Shown here piece by piece: positions 1 to 8,391 of a stretch of DNA of 64,000 bases (its first letter is position 1; each line of letters starts with the position of its first letter). A program made the translations under genes and the position numbers. The DNA comes from Bacillus cereus (GTDB taxonomy: Bacteria; Bacillota; Bacilli; Bacillales; Bacillaceae_G), in assembly GCF_025917685.1 (NCBI RefSeq), contig NZ_CP089518.1:3039001-3103000 (forward strand), in the 5' to 3' direction. The notes beneath the pieces are model-generated. The model did no database searches. It was not told the DNA's origin and saw only the letters and a program-made list of their open reading frames with translations.

Positions 1-1
1 C

Positions 2-838
2 GCTGAGGAAAAACAGCTTACCCGTGCTGCCCACCGACTTCATATGGCACAGCCACCTCTAAGTAGACAACTATCGCTACTAGAACAAGAATTATCAGTA
101 AACTTATTTGAAAGAAATGGTCGAAATATGCATTTGACTGAAGAAGGTAAAATTTTATATACGAAAGCCAAAAACATTATTCATCAATTAGAAGAAACTA
201 TTACGGAAATTAAAGATACCGGTGAAGGGCTAAGGGGCAAACTATCTATTGGAGCATTTCATTCTTGCATTCCTTTTCTCTCTGAAAAAATCCGCTATTT
301 TCAAGATAACTATCCAAATGTGAACTTAAAAATATGGGAAGGTGGCCCTTTATACTTAATAGAGCAATTAGAAAATCGGTATATCGAACTCGCTATCTTA
401 CGTACACCCTTTAATAAAGATATTTTTTCTAGTATTTGTTTATCAAAAGAACCTTTCGTATTAGTCATGCCTGCTAAATGGGAACTATATCATTCACACC
501 TTCCAATCCCTCTAACCGAGTTAAGTCATATTCCCCTTTTACTTTTACATAAAGATAAAGAAAACAGCTATCATCAGCTCGTCATCGATGAATGCAAACA
601 CCTTGGTATAAAGTTAAATGTAGCATGTGAATGTCCTGACTCAGCATTTATTCTTATGCTTATCATGACTGGAATCGGCGCCTCTATCTTGCCGAAAAGC
701 GCTGTATCTCATATCCCACAAGAATTTATAAAAATAGTAGATTTAATAGATTTCCCTTATGAGTCTGAATCATCGATTATATGGCTGAAAGATCGGAAAC
801 TTTCTAAAAGAGCTCAAAGATTTATAGAATGTACATGA
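2..838 (+). CDS. LysR-family transcriptional regulator, 5'-truncated by window edge
   Basis: The reading frame is open from base 2, so the start codon and the first part of the helix-turn-helix lie outside the window. The visible N-terminus (LTRAAHRLHMAQPPLSRQ) is the recognition-helix half of a LysR HTH. It is followed by the usual linker helix and a periplasmic-binding-protein-like effector domain with the family pattern near the C-terminus (MTGIGASILPKSAV). The internal Met at base 44 lies inside the HTH and is not a credible start. Its target is unknown because the divergent partner is not visible. LysR assignment is firm; ligand unknown. Confidence 0.9.
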   Translation, partial: AEEKQLTRAAHRLHMAQPPLSRQLSLLEQELSVNLFERNGRNMHLTEEGKILYTKAKNIIHQLEETITEIKDTGEGLRGKLSIGAFHSCIPFLSEKIRYFQDNYPNVNLKIWEGGPLYLIEQLENRYIELAILRTPFNKDIFSSICLSKEPFVLVMPAKWELYHSHLPIPLTELSHIPLLLLHKDKENSYHQLVIDECKHLGIKLNVACECPDSAFILMLIMTGIGASILPKSAVSHIPQEFIKIVDLIDFPYESESSIIWLKDRKLSKRAQRFIECT

Positions 839-893
839 ATTTATTTTAGAGGTGTAGCGATGAATCCCTTCGCTTCTCTATCACTATTACCTC

Positions 894-974
894 GTTTACA
901 AGAATATTTCTCCTGTTATTATCATTGGACATGTTATATTCGCCGCTTATGTGAATACGAGAATGGCTCATTAA
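894..974 (+). pseudogene. possible transporter fragment
   Basis: In this frame about 26 codons read as a hydrophobic segment with the pattern SPVIIIGHVIFAAY followed by a stop. An overlapping 61-codon frame (860-1045) has a plausible ribosome binding site but runs through the terminator at 992-1039, so it is unlikely to be real. The segment may be the C-terminal remnant of a membrane protein that once followed the LysR gene. Weakly supported. Confidence 0.2.
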
Positions 975-991
975 TCCTTCTAAACAGAAAA

Positions 992-1039
992 AAACAAAGA
1001 TGCGAAGTCATAGAAGAGACTTCACATCTTTGTTTTTTT
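992..1039 (+). terminator. intrinsic terminator
   Basis: Near-perfect 18-bp stem (AAACAAAGATGCGAAGTC against its complement at 1018-1035) with a 7-8-nt loop, followed by a T run. It ends the LysR transcript on the plus strand. Confidence 0.85.
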
Positions 1040-1165
1040 AAATGAATGAAAATCCTCCGTAAGGTCTTTACTACAAGCGTAACACCTTGCTGCTTTATAT
1101 CCTATTTTTCTAAACGGAAGCCCCATCCTCAGTATTATTTTGAAAATAGAATGATCAAAATGGGT

Positions 1166-1435
1166 TTACTTATCTTTCTCCATATATTCTTTAATCTTTC
1201 GTTCTTCCCACTCTTTTCCGAATATCCCAAATGGAAAAGTTGTCAAACCGTGTATAACGATACCGATCCCCCAACCTCCAAGTGGATATAAAAACCATAA
1301 TTTACTTGAATCAGAGCTTATATTTATGAAAAAAAGCATTAAGTTCACTAGTATATAGACCGTTAAATGAATGTAAAATGCTTGTAAATTCTCCACTCTT
1401 TTTTTAGCTCGTAAATAATTCTCATCTCGCTCCAT
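1166..1435 (-). CDS. 2TM domain-containing small membrane protein
   Basis: The protein has 89 aa: a charged N-terminal helix (residues 1-17), two membrane segments (about 20-40 and 48-68) separated by a short polar loop, and a charged C-terminal tail containing a KEWEERKIKEYM-type stretch. This is the layout of the 2TM domain family, often encoded near regulators or histidine kinases. A GAGGTG ribosome binding site lies 7 bases before the ATG. Function is unknown. It is convergent with the LysR gene and transcribed alone. Confidence 0.75.
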   Translation of the reverse strand: MERDENYLRAKKRVENLQAFYIHLTVYILVNLMLFFINISSDSSKLWFLYPLGGWGIGIVIHGLTTFPFGIFGKEWEERKIKEYMEKDK

Positions 1436-1531
1436 ATGTAAACACCTCTTTCATTATTGGATTTTTTAAATTCGCTCCGATTTAAACATCATATTCTAAT
1501 CGGAAATCCCTTATTCTCAAAAAAACACAAA

Positions 1532-1579
1532 ATAAAAAATACCCATCAAATTGTCATACACATGATAATTTAATGGGTA
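1532..1579 (-). terminator. intrinsic terminator of the downstream exported-protein gene
   Basis: Arms 1541-1557 and 1562-1578 pair (one mismatch). On the minus strand the stem is followed by ATTTTTTATTTT. It lies just past the stop of the gene ending at 1651. Confidence 0.8.
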
Positions 1580-1650
1580 CTGCATGATACATTTAGTTTT
1601 TACATTTATTGTTTAGAGTAAATTGCAAATAACGACTTATACTCGCCTTA

Positions 1651-2292
1651 TTAAGACCAAATCCAAACATCATCATTATTTTCAACGTTGCTCTTTACCT
1701 CATAAACCTTTTCGATATGATCCGTTGTGTTCCAGTTAATAGAACTTCCACCCCAGCCCACATACTTCATATCAATTTTCACTTTCTCACCCGTATTAAA
1801 TACTTGTCCCTTTGTAAGGTACACTTCAATAATAGATTTCTTTCCATTTACTGATGGATACTGAACAACGACATATTTAGTAGCACTGTCTCCCTCATCT
1901 TCCATCGTTCCTACTTTTGATACTTCTCCAATCACATAATCAGGTGAGCCATCTTCTTTCATGTGCATACCTAACTTGTTTGTTGTATTCTCAACTGCAG
2001 TTGCAACCATATATTCTGTAAAATTACGCATCATAGATCCAGTAGCTTTTACTTCATCTCCTACTTTCACGTTTGAAAGTGAATCCATATATACACTAAC
2101 AGGTTCTTCGTATTGCTTAGATTTTACTACAATCACACCATTATCTACTTCTATTACTCGTCCTTCTAACATCGAGAAATTCGATTCAATAGAAGCTGCA
2201 CTCGCTTTTGTTACTTCTAATCCTGGTAAATTCGTTCCTGATAATGCTGCGATACCTAAAGCACCTGCTAAAATTATTTTTTTCATACCCAT
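1651..2292 (-). CDS. exported protein of unknown function
   Basis: 213 aa. The N-terminus is a Sec signal peptide (two Lys, hydrophobic core IILAGALGIAALSG, probable cleavage after ASA near residue 33). The mature part is beta-rich with repeated GxVIEVDNGVIVVKS-like and GDEVKATG motifs, the kind seen in small OB-like or beta-barrel exported proteins. No catalytic motif was recognised. A GGAGATG ribosome binding site precedes the ATG. It is monocistronic, with its own terminator downstream. Confidence 0.8.
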   Translation of the reverse strand: MGMKKIILAGALGIAALSGTNLPGLEVTKASAASIESNFSMLEGRVIEVDNGVIVVKSKQYEEPVSVYMDSLSNVKVGDEVKATGSMMRNFTEYMVATAVENTTNKLGMHMKEDGSPDYVIGEVSKVGTMEDEGDSATKYVVVQYPSVNGKKSIIEVYLTKGQVFNTGEKVKIDMKYVGWGGSSINWNTTDHIEKVYEVKSNVENNDDVWIWS

Positions 2293-2344
2293 TATGAAAC
2301 ATCTCCATTCATGATGATTTTATTTGTTTGATTGGCTACGACCA

Positions 2345-2369
2345 ACCTGTAATCACTATAGTTACAGGT
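2345..2369. repeat. short inverted repeat in the 2293-2637 intergenic region
   Basis: Perfect 8-bp arms ACCTGTAA / TTACAGGT with a 9-nt spacer lie about 50 bp upstream of the divergent exported-protein gene. It could be an operator or a small hairpin. The remaining intergenic sequence up to 2637 shows no convincing gene; a 60-codon frame at 2328-2510 lacks a ribosome binding site and family resemblance. Confidence 0.4.
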
Positions 2370-2637
2370 CATAAAAATAACAACCACTTTTCCCATGCGA
2401 TGTTATATACTGTAATATTCAAATATAAAGCATACGATTCTTACACTTGTGACTTTCATATAAAGTTAAATAAAAAAGGCAGTGTAGATTATTCCTATAT
2501 CCAACACTGATGCTAGATTCTTAAATGACAGCAGGTGTATTTGTTGATGATGGAGAAACTAATGTCATATACAATGTTCTTCAATTCTACGGTTTGTATA
2601 ATCGTAGTTCATTACATTATGTAGGGGCGGAATTCAT

Positions 2638-3669
2638 ATGTTAATAAAACCAAAAAGATTACAGGCAGGAGATATTGTAGCAACAGTAAGCGCTTCATGG
2701 GGAGGAGCGGGTGATTCTAAGCTAAGATGGCGTTATGAGCAAGGAGTAAAGAGATTAGAAGAAGTATTCGGTCTTAAAGTTATCTCAATGCCAAATAGTT
2801 TAAAAGGTAGTGAATACCTTTATAAAAATCCACAAGCTCGTGCGGAAGATTTAATGACAGCATTTAAAGATACGCGTGTTAAAGCAATTATTACGAATAT
2901 TGGTGGCGAAGATAGCATCCGTTTACTACCTTATATTGATTTTAATGTGATACGTGAAAATCCGAAAATCTTTATGGGGTACTCTGACGATACCGTTTCG
3001 CACTTGTTTTGTCATAAAGCAGGAATTTCCTCTTTTTACGGTCCAGCAATTTTAACCGATTTTGCCGAAAATGTAGCGATGGATTCATATACAATTGAAA
3101 TGGTAAATCGGACTCTCTTTTCAAATGAAACTATTGGCGAGATTCAACCATCTCTTGAATGGACGAGTGAGCGTTTAGAATGGATAGAGATGAATAAGAA
3201 TAAACGGCGTACAATGCAGCAAAACAATGGATATGAGCTACTTCAAGGCTCTACCACTATACAAGGGCGCTTAATTGGTGGTTGCATTGAAGTACTGGAA
3301 TTTGCAAAAGGAACGGAACTTTGGCCTGAGAAAAAACATTGGGAGAATAGTATCCTTTTCTTTGAAACATCTGAAGATCATCCAGAACCAAGTTATATAA
3401 AGTATTGGTTGCGGAATTATGCAGCGCAAGGCATTCTGCAAAAAACAAAGGGTATCATCTTTGGTAAACCAAAAGACGAAACATATTATGAAGAATATAA
3501 GCACGAAATACTGAAAGTTATGAAGGAGCATAATTTAGAAGATTTGCCGATTCTTTATAATTTAAATTTTGGCCATACCGAACCAAAGTTTATTTTACCT
3601 TACGGTGCGATGGCAGAAATTGATTGTGAAAATGGATCTTTCCGTATTTTAGAAAGTGGTGTGGAATAA
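2638..3669 (+). CDS. S66 family peptidase, MccF-like (microcin C immunity/LD-carboxypeptidase family)
   Basis: 343 aa, the expected length for S66 serine peptidases. The nucleophile is in the GYSDDT motif (Ser116), the acid is probably Glu243 in FFETSE, and the base is His313 in FGHTEPK. This spacing matches MccF-type enzymes better than cytosolic LdcA. MccF hydrolyses the amide linking peptide to toxic nucleotide in microcin C-like antibiotics; LD-carboxypeptidases trim tetrapeptides of peptidoglycan. There is no signal peptide, so it is cytoplasmic, favouring a detoxification role. The RBS is GGGGCGG, 8 nt before ATG. The stop codon lies inside an ATAAAGTGAAAC sequence that is the end of a bcr-like element. 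Confidence 0.88.
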   Translation: MLIKPKRLQAGDIVATVSASWGGAGDSKLRWRYEQGVKRLEEVFGLKVISMPNSLKGSEYLYKNPQARAEDLMTAFKDTRVKAIITNIGGEDSIRLLPYIDFNVIRENPKIFMGYSDDTVSHLFCHKAGISSFYGPAILTDFAENVAMDSYTIEMVNRTLFSNETIGEIQPSLEWTSERLEWIEMNKNKRRTMQQNNGYELLQGSTTIQGRLIGGCIEVLEFAKGTELWPEKKHWENSILFFETSEDHPEPSYIKYWLRNYAAQGILQKTKGIIFGKPKDETYYEEYKHEILKVMKEHNLEDLPILYNLNFGHTEPKFILPYGAMAEIDCENGSFRILESGVE

Positions 3670-3718
3670 AGTGAAACTATAAATAAGTGGGGGTTTTTCA
3701 CCCCCACTTATTTATTAC
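3666..3718. repeat. short bcr-like element acting as terminator
   Basis: It starts with ATAAAGTGAAAC, identical to the end of the longer bcr-like copies in this window, and continues into a hairpin with AAATAAGTGGGGGT and its complement. The TAA of the S66 peptidase is the TAA of this sequence. The hairpin is symmetrical and can serve as terminator on both strands. Confidence 0.65.
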
Positions 3719-3745
3719 ATCCATTTGGTTCCTTCTCCTACTAAT

Positions 3746-4123
3746 TTAAAGAATAATCCCTGAAAAACTCCCCTTCAATACTTCTTTTTCAAGTTGATTC
3801 ATACATGTAAACATCGCAATAATCTTTGTACGATTTTTTTCATCGGGTTCAAATTGTTCAATAATTACATCACAACGAATCGTATCCCCGCTAAAAACAG
3901 GGCGTAAAAATTCAAAATCCATCTTACGAGCTAATACATTATGATCATCGCCAATTTTTGTGGGCAGTGTTGATGTTAACAGCCCTTGTACAACAAATCT
4001 CCCTTGCTCATCCGGTGTAACATGATGAATTCCCTCATCCTTAGATACTTCTGTAAATAAAACAACATCTTCTTTTGTAAAAGTTCGCTCAAAGGTGATT
4101 TTTTCGCCTACTTGCAATTTCAT
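3746..4123 (-). CDS. MaoC-like hotdog-fold hydratase/dehydratase
   Basis: 125 aa, a single hotdog domain. The segment from about residue 27 (VSKDEGIHHV) resembles the hydratase-2 motif with the catalytic Asp and His, and the G-L-L-T-S and FLRPVFSGDTI patterns are typical of MaoC-like enoyl-CoA hydratases and related thioesterases. It probably acts on an acyl-CoA in the cytoplasm; substrate unknown. A GAGGGGT ribosome binding site precedes ATG. Monocistronic, between two terminators. Confidence 0.75.
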   Translation of the reverse strand: MKLQVGEKITFERTFTKEDVVLFTEVSKDEGIHHVTPDEQGRFVVQGLLTSTLPTKIGDDHNVLARKMDFEFLRPVFSGDTIRCDVIIEQFEPDEKNRTKIIAMFTCMNQLEKEVLKGSFSGIIL

Positions 4124-4186
4124 CGATACCCCTCCTCAAAAAACAGTTCACAATTAACTAAACTCCTGTTCCCTTTGTTATATAAG

Positions 4187-4219
4187 AAAAACCGAAACTA
4201 AAAATCATTTCGGTTTTTC
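4187..4219. terminator. bidirectional intrinsic terminator
   Basis: AAAAACCGAAA (4187-4197) pairs perfectly with TTTCGGTTTTT (4208-4218). T runs occur on both strands. Confidence 0.75.
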
Positions 4220-4238
4220 TAAACTATAGAAGTCTATA

Positions 4239-4377
4239 TTTATCCCGCATTAACGGTCAGTAAGACTCCCGAATGCGAGAAACCTAGGTGGGAGATAACT
4301 GCCCGTAAATGCCCGATTGGTTCAACTAATAATCAGTGGGGATGGACAAAACCCCCACTGATTAAAGTTTCACTTTA
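4239..4377 (-). repeat. bcr-type dispersed repeat, copy 1
   Basis: Inverted orientation. It begins TTTATCCCGCATTAACG and ends GATTAAAGTTTCACTTTA, with the internal hairpin AATCAGTGGGG/CCCCCACTGATT and a second stem around GGTGGGAG. The same blocks recur at 15441, 16370, 27692, 41820 and 42172. It resembles the bcr repeats known from the B. cereus group (I believe bcr1, which carries TTTAT ends). Its last three bases are the stop codon of the DUF1015 gene. Confidence 0.8.
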
Positions 4378-5622
4378 CTTTAACGAATGAACAAACAACC
4401 CGCTACGTAGTTTCGGTTCAAACCACGTTGATTTTGGCGGCATTACTTCTCCAGCGTCAGCAATTGCTAATAAAGCTTCCATTGATGTCGGATATAATGC
4501 GAATGCTGCTTTATATTCACCGCTATTTACAAGGCGTTCTAGTTCTTCTAATCCGCGGATTCCTCCGACAAAATCAATGCGTGAATCAGAGCGCGGATCA
4601 TGTATTTCAAGTACTTGGCTTAATAAATGATCTTGCAGGATAGATACATCTAAACCTTTAACGAGATCATTCGCATCAAACGTTTCCTCTTTCACTGTGA
4701 TCTTATACCACTTCTCGTTTACATACATACCAAATGTTTTTGGCTCATTTGGTTTATATGGAGAAATCCCTGCTTCTTCTACATAAAAGTATTGTGCAAT
4801 TTGTTTTAAAAACTGTTCTTCTGATAGGCCATTTAAATCTTTCACAACTCGGTTATAGTCCCAAATAGAAAGTTCATCATGAGGGAATAAAACAGATAAG
4901 AAGAAATTAAATTCCTCTTCTCCTGTGTAATGCGGATATTGTTCTCTCCGCATTAGACCAACTTTTGCCGCTGATGCTGAGCGGTGATGTCCATCCGCAA
5001 TATATAGATTAGGAATCTCTTCAAATGCTGCTACTAATTTCGCAATCACATCTTCATCTTCAATCTTCCATGCAACATGCTCGACTCCGTCTTCTCCCGT
5101 AAATTTATAAATAGGCGCATGTTCTTCTTTCCAGCTTGCAATTAAGCGTTTCACTTCTTCTTTTGTACGATACGTTAAAAAGATAGGTCCCGTATTTGCG
5201 TCACACACATCTACGTGGCGAATACGATCTTGTTCTTTCTCATGACGCGTTCGCTCATGTTTTTTAATTGTATCATCCTCATACTCATCAATTGATGTAC
5301 AAACAACCAGGCCTGACTGCGTTCTTCCTTGCATCGTCAGTTCATAAATGTATAGTGCTGGCTCTTCATCTTGAATGAACACTTCTTCTTGTATAAATTG
5401 CTTTAAATTTTCACCCGCTTTTTCATATACGCGATCATCGTACGGTGAAAGTGCCGGATCTAAATCGATTTCTGCTTTATCGACATGTAAAAAAGAATAT
5501 GGATTCCCTTTTACAACTTCTCTTGCCTCTTCACTATTTAATACGTCATACGGTAAAGCTGCAACTTCTACTGCTTTTTCTTCTACTGGACGAATGGCCC
5601 GAAACGGTCGGATTTTTGCCAA
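4375..5622 (-). CDS. DUF1015 family protein, third gene of the serine operon
   Basis: 415 aa. The start chosen is TTG at 5622 (reading LAKIRPFRAIRP), because GGAGAG lies 8 bases upstream and the family N-terminus begins AKIRPFRA. The upstream ATG at 5643 would overlap serA and lacks a ribosome binding site. Family motifs visible: ALPYDVLNSEEAR, HERTRHEKEQDR, IADGHHRSASAAK and FVGG. DUF1015 genes are widely found with serA/serC; a role in serine/phosphoserine metabolism is inferred (some homologues are called SerB-like phosphatases, unproven here). The gene starts 14 nt after serA ends. The stop TAA is shared with the adjoining bcr-like repeat. Confidence 0.88.
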   Translation of the reverse strand: MAKIRPFRAIRPVEEKAVEVAALPYDVLNSEEAREVVKGNPYSFLHVDKAEIDLDPALSPYDDRVYEKAGENLKQFIQEEVFIQDEEPALYIYELTMQGRTQSGLVVCTSIDEYEDDTIKKHERTRHEKEQDRIRHVDVCDANTGPIFLTYRTKEEVKRLIASWKEEHAPIYKFTGEDGVEHVAWKIEDEDVIAKLVAAFEEIPNLYIADGHHRSASAAKVGLMRREQYPHYTGEEEFNFFLSVLFPHDELSIWDYNRVVKDLNGLSEEQFLKQIAQYFYVEEAGISPYKPNEPKTFGMYVNEKWYKITVKEETFDANDLVKGLDVSILQDHLLSQVLEIHDPRSDSRIDFVGGIRGLEELERLVNSGEYKAAFALYPTSMEALLAIADAGEVMPPKSTWFEPKLRSGLFVHSLK

Positions 5623-5635
5623 GTTTCTCTCTCCT

Positions 5636-6808
5636 TTACACAATCATTCGAACGGCTACAACACCTGTAATTTTGCTTATATTTTCCACAATATTCTCTT
5701 TTATTATATCATCAATTCCGTTATCAATATCAATCATTGTGTATGCCCAAGAATGTTTACTACGATTAATCATATCGGCAATATTAATATGATGTTCTGC
5801 TAAGCATCCTGTAATTTGTCCTACCATGTTCGGAACGTTTTGATGCATTATTGTAATACGTTTCTTTCCGATATACGGAAGTTCTACGTTTGGATAGTTT
5901 ACTGAATTACGAATATTTCCTGTCTCTAAATATTCACGTAATTGACGAGCTGCCATTACTGCACAATTTTCTTCAGACTCAGACGTAGATGCACCAAGAT
6001 GAGGCGTCGCTGTTACATTTTTCATCTTTATTACATTTTCATTCGGGAAATCTGTTACGTAATGTGTAATAATATCTTCTTCTAACGCTTTTTGAAGAGC
6101 ATTTTCATCTACAAGTTCTCCTCTTGAGAAATTGAATAGACGCATTCCTTTTTTCATCGTCTCTATAGCGTGTTCACCAACAATCCCTTTCGTTTGGTTC
6201 GTAAGTGGAATATGCAGTGTAATATAATCACAAGTTGTAAAAATTTCATCTAAACTAAATGCTCTTTGCACATGTGTAGAAAGACGCCATGCTGTTTCAA
6301 CAGATATATACGGATCGTATCCGACAACATCCATCCCTAAAGCTAACGCATCGTTCGCAACTAAAGCACCGATTGCACCAAGACCGATAACACCTAAACG
6401 TTTCCCCGCAATCTCTGATCCAACGAATTGCTTCTTCCCAGCTTCAACAAGCTGTGGTACTTCTTCTCCATCCAACTCTTTCGTCCAGCTCACTCCGTTT
6501 ATAATATTACGGGAAGACATAATAAGACTTGCGATAATAAGTTCCTTCACTGCATTAGCATTAGCCCCTGGCGTATTAAATACTACAATCCCTTTTTCTG
6601 TACAACGCTCAACAGGAATATTATTTACACCGGCACCAGCTCTTGCAATTGCCTTTAAATCTTCTGAAAACGCTTCTTGATGTAAAGAATAGCTTCGAAG
6701 TAAAATACCATCTGGATGACCTATTTTGTCTCCAATTTCATACCGATTTCCATCAAAAATTTGCAAACCCTTTTCCGCAATTTGATTTAACGTTTGAACA
6801 CGAAACAT
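5636..6808 (-). CDS. serA: D-3-phosphoglycerate dehydrogenase
   Basis: 390 aa, the short SerA form. It catalyses the first step of serine synthesis, NAD-dependent oxidation of 3-phosphoglycerate. A D-2-hydroxyacid dehydrogenase fold with the Rossmann motif GLGAIGALVANDALALG (about residues 141-157), the catalytic Arg in NFSRGELVD, and His in ATPHLGAST. A C-terminal ACT domain (from about residue 318, ITIMHQNVPNMVGQITG) probably gives serine feedback. It is cotranscribed with serC upstream (12-nt gap) and the DUF1015 gene downstream. Confidence 0.96.
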   Translation of the reverse strand: MFRVQTLNQIAEKGLQIFDGNRYEIGDKIGHPDGILLRSYSLHQEAFSEDLKAIARAGAGVNNIPVERCTEKGIVVFNTPGANANAVKELIIASLIMSSRNIINGVSWTKELDGEEVPQLVEAGKKQFVGSEIAGKRLGVIGLGAIGALVANDALALGMDVVGYDPYISVETAWRLSTHVQRAFSLDEIFTTCDYITLHIPLTNQTKGIVGEHAIETMKKGMRLFNFSRGELVDENALQKALEEDIITHYVTDFPNENVIKMKNVTATPHLGASTSESEENCAVMAARQLREYLETGNIRNSVNYPNVELPYIGKKRITIMHQNVPNMVGQITGCLAEHHINIADMINRSKHSWAYTMIDIDNGIDDIIKENIVENISKITGVVAVRMIV

Positions 6809-6820
6809 ATCCCCATCTCC

Positions 6821-7903
6821 CTATCTATTCTCAAGCTCAAATTCCTTCATATAATTTACTAATTGCTGTACACCGTGTACTGGCATCGCATTGTAAATAC
6901 TAGCGCGCATACCACCGACTGAGCGATGTCCTTTTAGCGTAACGAAACCACGTTCTTTTGCATTTTGTAAAAATTGATTGTTCAGCTCTTCTGACGGTGT
7001 TGTAAACGGAATATTCATAAGTGATCGATATGTAGGATCAACTGGTGAAGTAAACAATTTTGATTCATCTAAGAAATTGTAAAGAAGTGAAGATTTCATT
7101 CTATTCTGTTCTTCAATCGCAGATATCCCGCCTTGCTCTTTCAGCCACTCTAATACAAGTTTTGTTACGTAAATACTAAAGGACGGCGGTGTATTATATA
7201 AGGAGTTATTTTTGCTGTAAGTTTCATAGTTTAACATCGTAGGACAAGAGCGATCTGCTCCTCCAATTAAATCTCTTTTTATAATTGCAATCGTTAAGCC
7301 CGCTGGCCCTAAATTCTTTTGCGCTCCCGCATATATAAGACCAAACTTCGAAACATCATATTGTTCTGATAAAATATTTGAGGACATATCCGCAACGAGC
7401 GGTACTTTATCTACATGTGGAATGTCCACATATTTCGTCCCCTCAATTGTATTGTTCGTTGTTATATGTACATAATCTAGTTTTTCATCGCCTAGTAAAC
7501 CATCCAGTTTAGGAATTGTAGTAAACTTCTCTTTTTCAGAAGAAGCAATCACTTGCACTTCTCCAACTTTTTCAGCTTCTTGCAGCGCCTTTTTAGACCA
7601 TGAACCTGTCAGTACGTACCCAGCTTTTTTATACGCACTCATTAAATTTAACGGTATCATAGAAAATTGTAATGACGCACCACCTTGTAAAAATAAAACT
7701 TCATACTCATCAGGAATGTTCATTAATTCACGAAGCAAGCTACTCGCTTCCTCTATAATACTTTGAAAATAAGAAGATCGATGACTCATTTCCATAATAG
7801 ACATGCCTGTCCCGTTATAATTTACAAGCTCCTTTTGCACTTTCTCTAAAACTGGCAAAGGGAGTATAGATGGTCCAGCTGAAAAATTATACACTCTCTC
7901 CAT
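6821..7903 (-). CDS. serC: phosphoserine aminotransferase
   Basis: 360 aa with start at ATG 7903 (MERVYNFSAGP, the conserved SerC N-terminus). An upstream in-frame ATG at 7930 precedes the AAGGAGG site and is rejected. A class V PLP aminotransferase: NFSAGPSILP at the N-terminus, PLP lysine in YAGAQKNLGPAG (about residue 190), and the GGMRASIYNAMP substrate loop near the end. It converts 3-phosphohydroxypyruvate and glutamate to phosphoserine. First gene of serC-serA-DUF1015. The adjoining 7904-8050 leader shows no recognised riboswitch. Confidence 0.96.
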   Translation of the reverse strand: MERVYNFSAGPSILPLPVLEKVQKELVNYNGTGMSIMEMSHRSSYFQSIIEEASSLLRELMNIPDEYEVLFLQGGASLQFSMIPLNLMSAYKKAGYVLTGSWSKKALQEAEKVGEVQVIASSEKEKFTTIPKLDGLLGDEKLDYVHITTNNTIEGTKYVDIPHVDKVPLVADMSSNILSEQYDVSKFGLIYAGAQKNLGPAGLTIAIIKRDLIGGADRSCPTMLNYETYSKNNSLYNTPPSFSIYVTKLVLEWLKEQGGISAIEEQNRMKSSLLYNFLDESKLFTSPVDPTYRSLMNIPFTTPSEELNNQFLQNAKERGFVTLKGHRSVGGMRASIYNAMPVHGVQQLVNYMKEFELENR

Positions 7904-8052
7904 CACCCAGATGACCTCCTTATTTCTCATTTTTATTAATTTTTAAACTTTCTGAATTATACCTCACAATACAAGACACGGTCAATTTGTTTTCTATTAT
8001 TACGGTGCAAGACGCAATGGAATCGCTTGCACGTGCATACTATATATAAACA

Positions 8053-8091
8053 TACAAAAAAGTGTTAAGTACATAATCGTACTTAACACTC
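8053..8091 (-). terminator. intrinsic terminator of the DUF378 gene
   Basis: Arms AGTGTTAAGTAC (8061-8072) and GTACTTAACACT (8079-8090). The minus-strand 3' side carries TTTTTT. Confidence 0.85.
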
Positions 8092-8111
8092 TAATAATAA
8101 AAGAATAATAG

Positions 8112-8303
8112 CTAATTGTTCGTAAAGAACCGATCAAAAATTTGATAAATAGCAGAAAGACCAAAGAGCCAATAAATAGTGTCCACAAGCGCCGGCATAG
8201 AACCAAACCATTTCTCAACTACATTGTAATCTAACGCCACAAACAACCAATTCAAACCGCCAAGAATCACCAATATTACTGTAAGGTAAGACAAAAATTT
8301 CAT
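8112..8303 (-). CDS. DUF378 family small membrane protein
   Basis: 63 aa with two membrane helices (about 5-25 and 38-58). The motif VILGGLNWLFVAL followed by W-F and IYWLFGLSAIY is the DUF378 signature. It is probably an inner-membrane protein of unknown role. A GGGGG ribosome binding site precedes ATG. Monocistronic with a strong terminator. Confidence 0.85.
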   Translation of the reverse strand: MKFLSYLTVILVILGGLNWLFVALDYNVVEKWFGSMPALVDTIYWLFGLSAIYQIFDRFFTNN

Positions 8304-8391
8304 TATGATTGCCCCCTAGGTGATAAGATGGTGAAAGGCCTTTCACTAAAATATATGTAATAGATTCTAAAACTTACCTATTTTATAAAAA

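Noticed and set aside
860..1045. 61-codon plus-strand ORF after the LysR gene
   Set aside because: It reads through the whole terminator stem at 992-1039, and another frame looks more like a real protein remnant.
2328..2510. 60-codon plus-strand ORF in the intergenic region
   Set aside because: No ribosome binding site and no family-like pattern.
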